From positions 1 through 20,694 of the forward strand of contig DAOUDX010000256.1 in assembly GCA_034430835.1 (NCBI GenBank): a stretch of DNA of 20,694 nucleotides. The letters run 5' to 3'. Below the pieces are notes generated by a model. It was given only the letters and a program-made list of their open reading frames with translations, was not told where the DNA came from and did not search any database. Position 1 is the stretch's first letter, and every line of letters starts with the position of its first letter. This document shows, piece after piece, positions 20,579 through 20,694 of this stretch. The stretch is from JAFGED01 sp034430835. GTDB lineage: Bacteria > Chloroflexota > Anaerolineae > B4-G1. The position numbers and the translations under genes were made by a program.

Positions 20579-20694
20579 GTGTGTTAGGAAAAGTTGAAAA
20601 GTGGACAGTTTTGGCGATGTTTAAAGTTCAAAGGTGGACTCTGAATCCGTGCAGAGGCAGCGAGACAGAGTGGACCATCTTGTCGTTCCACCAG
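20579..20694 (+). mobile_element. Possible end of an IS21-type insertion sequence (partial)
   Basis: After the ssb terminator the composition changes and GTGGAC recurs three times at 20601-20606, 20634-20639 and 20670-20675, spaced about 33-36 bp and preceded by A/G-rich words. Several GTGGAC-type repeats near a terminus are what I associate with IS21-family ends, where they bind the transposase. The likely tip is the TGT at 20579-20583. No transposase frame is included because the window ends. The family call is pattern memory only. Confidence 0.4.

Noticed and set aside
20530..20694. Open frame starting at an ATG after GAGGAGA downstream of ssb
   Set aside because: Its first third is the terminator hairpin and the remainder is the repeat region; the translation resembles no family. 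The apparent ribosome binding site is probably chance.
1..20694. CRISPR arrays, tRNA or rRNA genes, toxin-antitoxin pairs
   Set aside because: No regularly spaced repeats of 24-40 bases, no tRNA cloverleaf or rRNA signature, and no paired small genes were seen on either strand.

Overview
The window is a bacterial nitrogen-assimilation island with a GC-rich coding bias. Canonical Shine-Dalgarno sequences and sigma70-type promoters are present. The style of the genes suggests a Chloroflexota (Anaerolineae-like) genome or metagenome bin: a GlnE with inserted ACT domains, a single-domain KaiC/RAD55-like ATPase beside amtB, a PEP-synthase-like protein without the phosphohistidine domain, and many small dispersed GC-rich palindromes. 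This placement is an inference from gene style; no rRNA or other phylogenetic marker except SSB is present.

Layout. 1-49: start of an unknown minus-strand gene cut by the window edge. 115-387: truncated GNAT acetyltransferase (minus). 465-1874: glnA (minus), type I beta glutamine synthetase with the adenylylation tyrosine. 2106-5765: divergent glnE, with two ACT domains between the two nucleotidyltransferase halves. 5766-6082: a promoter and a long leader with mutually exclusive hairpins and a terminator. 6083-7721: PucR-family regulator split by a frameshift. 7876-10414: possible leader peptide, KaiC-like ATPase, amtB1 and glnK1. 10739-12390: amtB2 and glnK2. 12651-14707: GntR/FadR regulator 1 and glutamate dehydrogenase. 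14769-17372 (minus): KaiC-like/PPDK_N fusion protein. 17556-19928: GntR/FadR regulator 2 (paralogue of 1) and an FMN-dependent glutamate-synthase-like protein. 20065-20508: SSB. 20579-20694: repeats resembling the end of an IS21-type insertion sequence.

How the genes work together. Two Amt channels import ammonium under control of two PII proteins with different T-loops. Glutamine synthetase is tuned by a GlnE that may sense glutamine itself through its ACT domains. Glutamate dehydrogenase and a glutamate-synthase-like flavoprotein handle the glutamate side, each preceded by a paralogous FadR-type regulator.

The most striking unexplained signal is a shared promoter element, consensus ATGMCCCNNNNGGGTACTAG. 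It abuts or overlaps the -35 position of the glnA, pucR and amtB2 promoters, always exactly 17 bp from a good -10. A degenerate fourth copy and a second 17-bp palindrome (TTGGGCA-N3-TGCCCAA) lie upstream of the KaiC/amtB1/glnK1 operon, and the palindrome recurs upstream of amtB2. This looks like an undescribed nitrogen regulon with two operators. The other strong candidates for novelty are the GlnE-ACT fusion, the pseudo-KaiC/PPDK_N protein, the pucR attenuator and the small palindromes inserted in frame into glnE.
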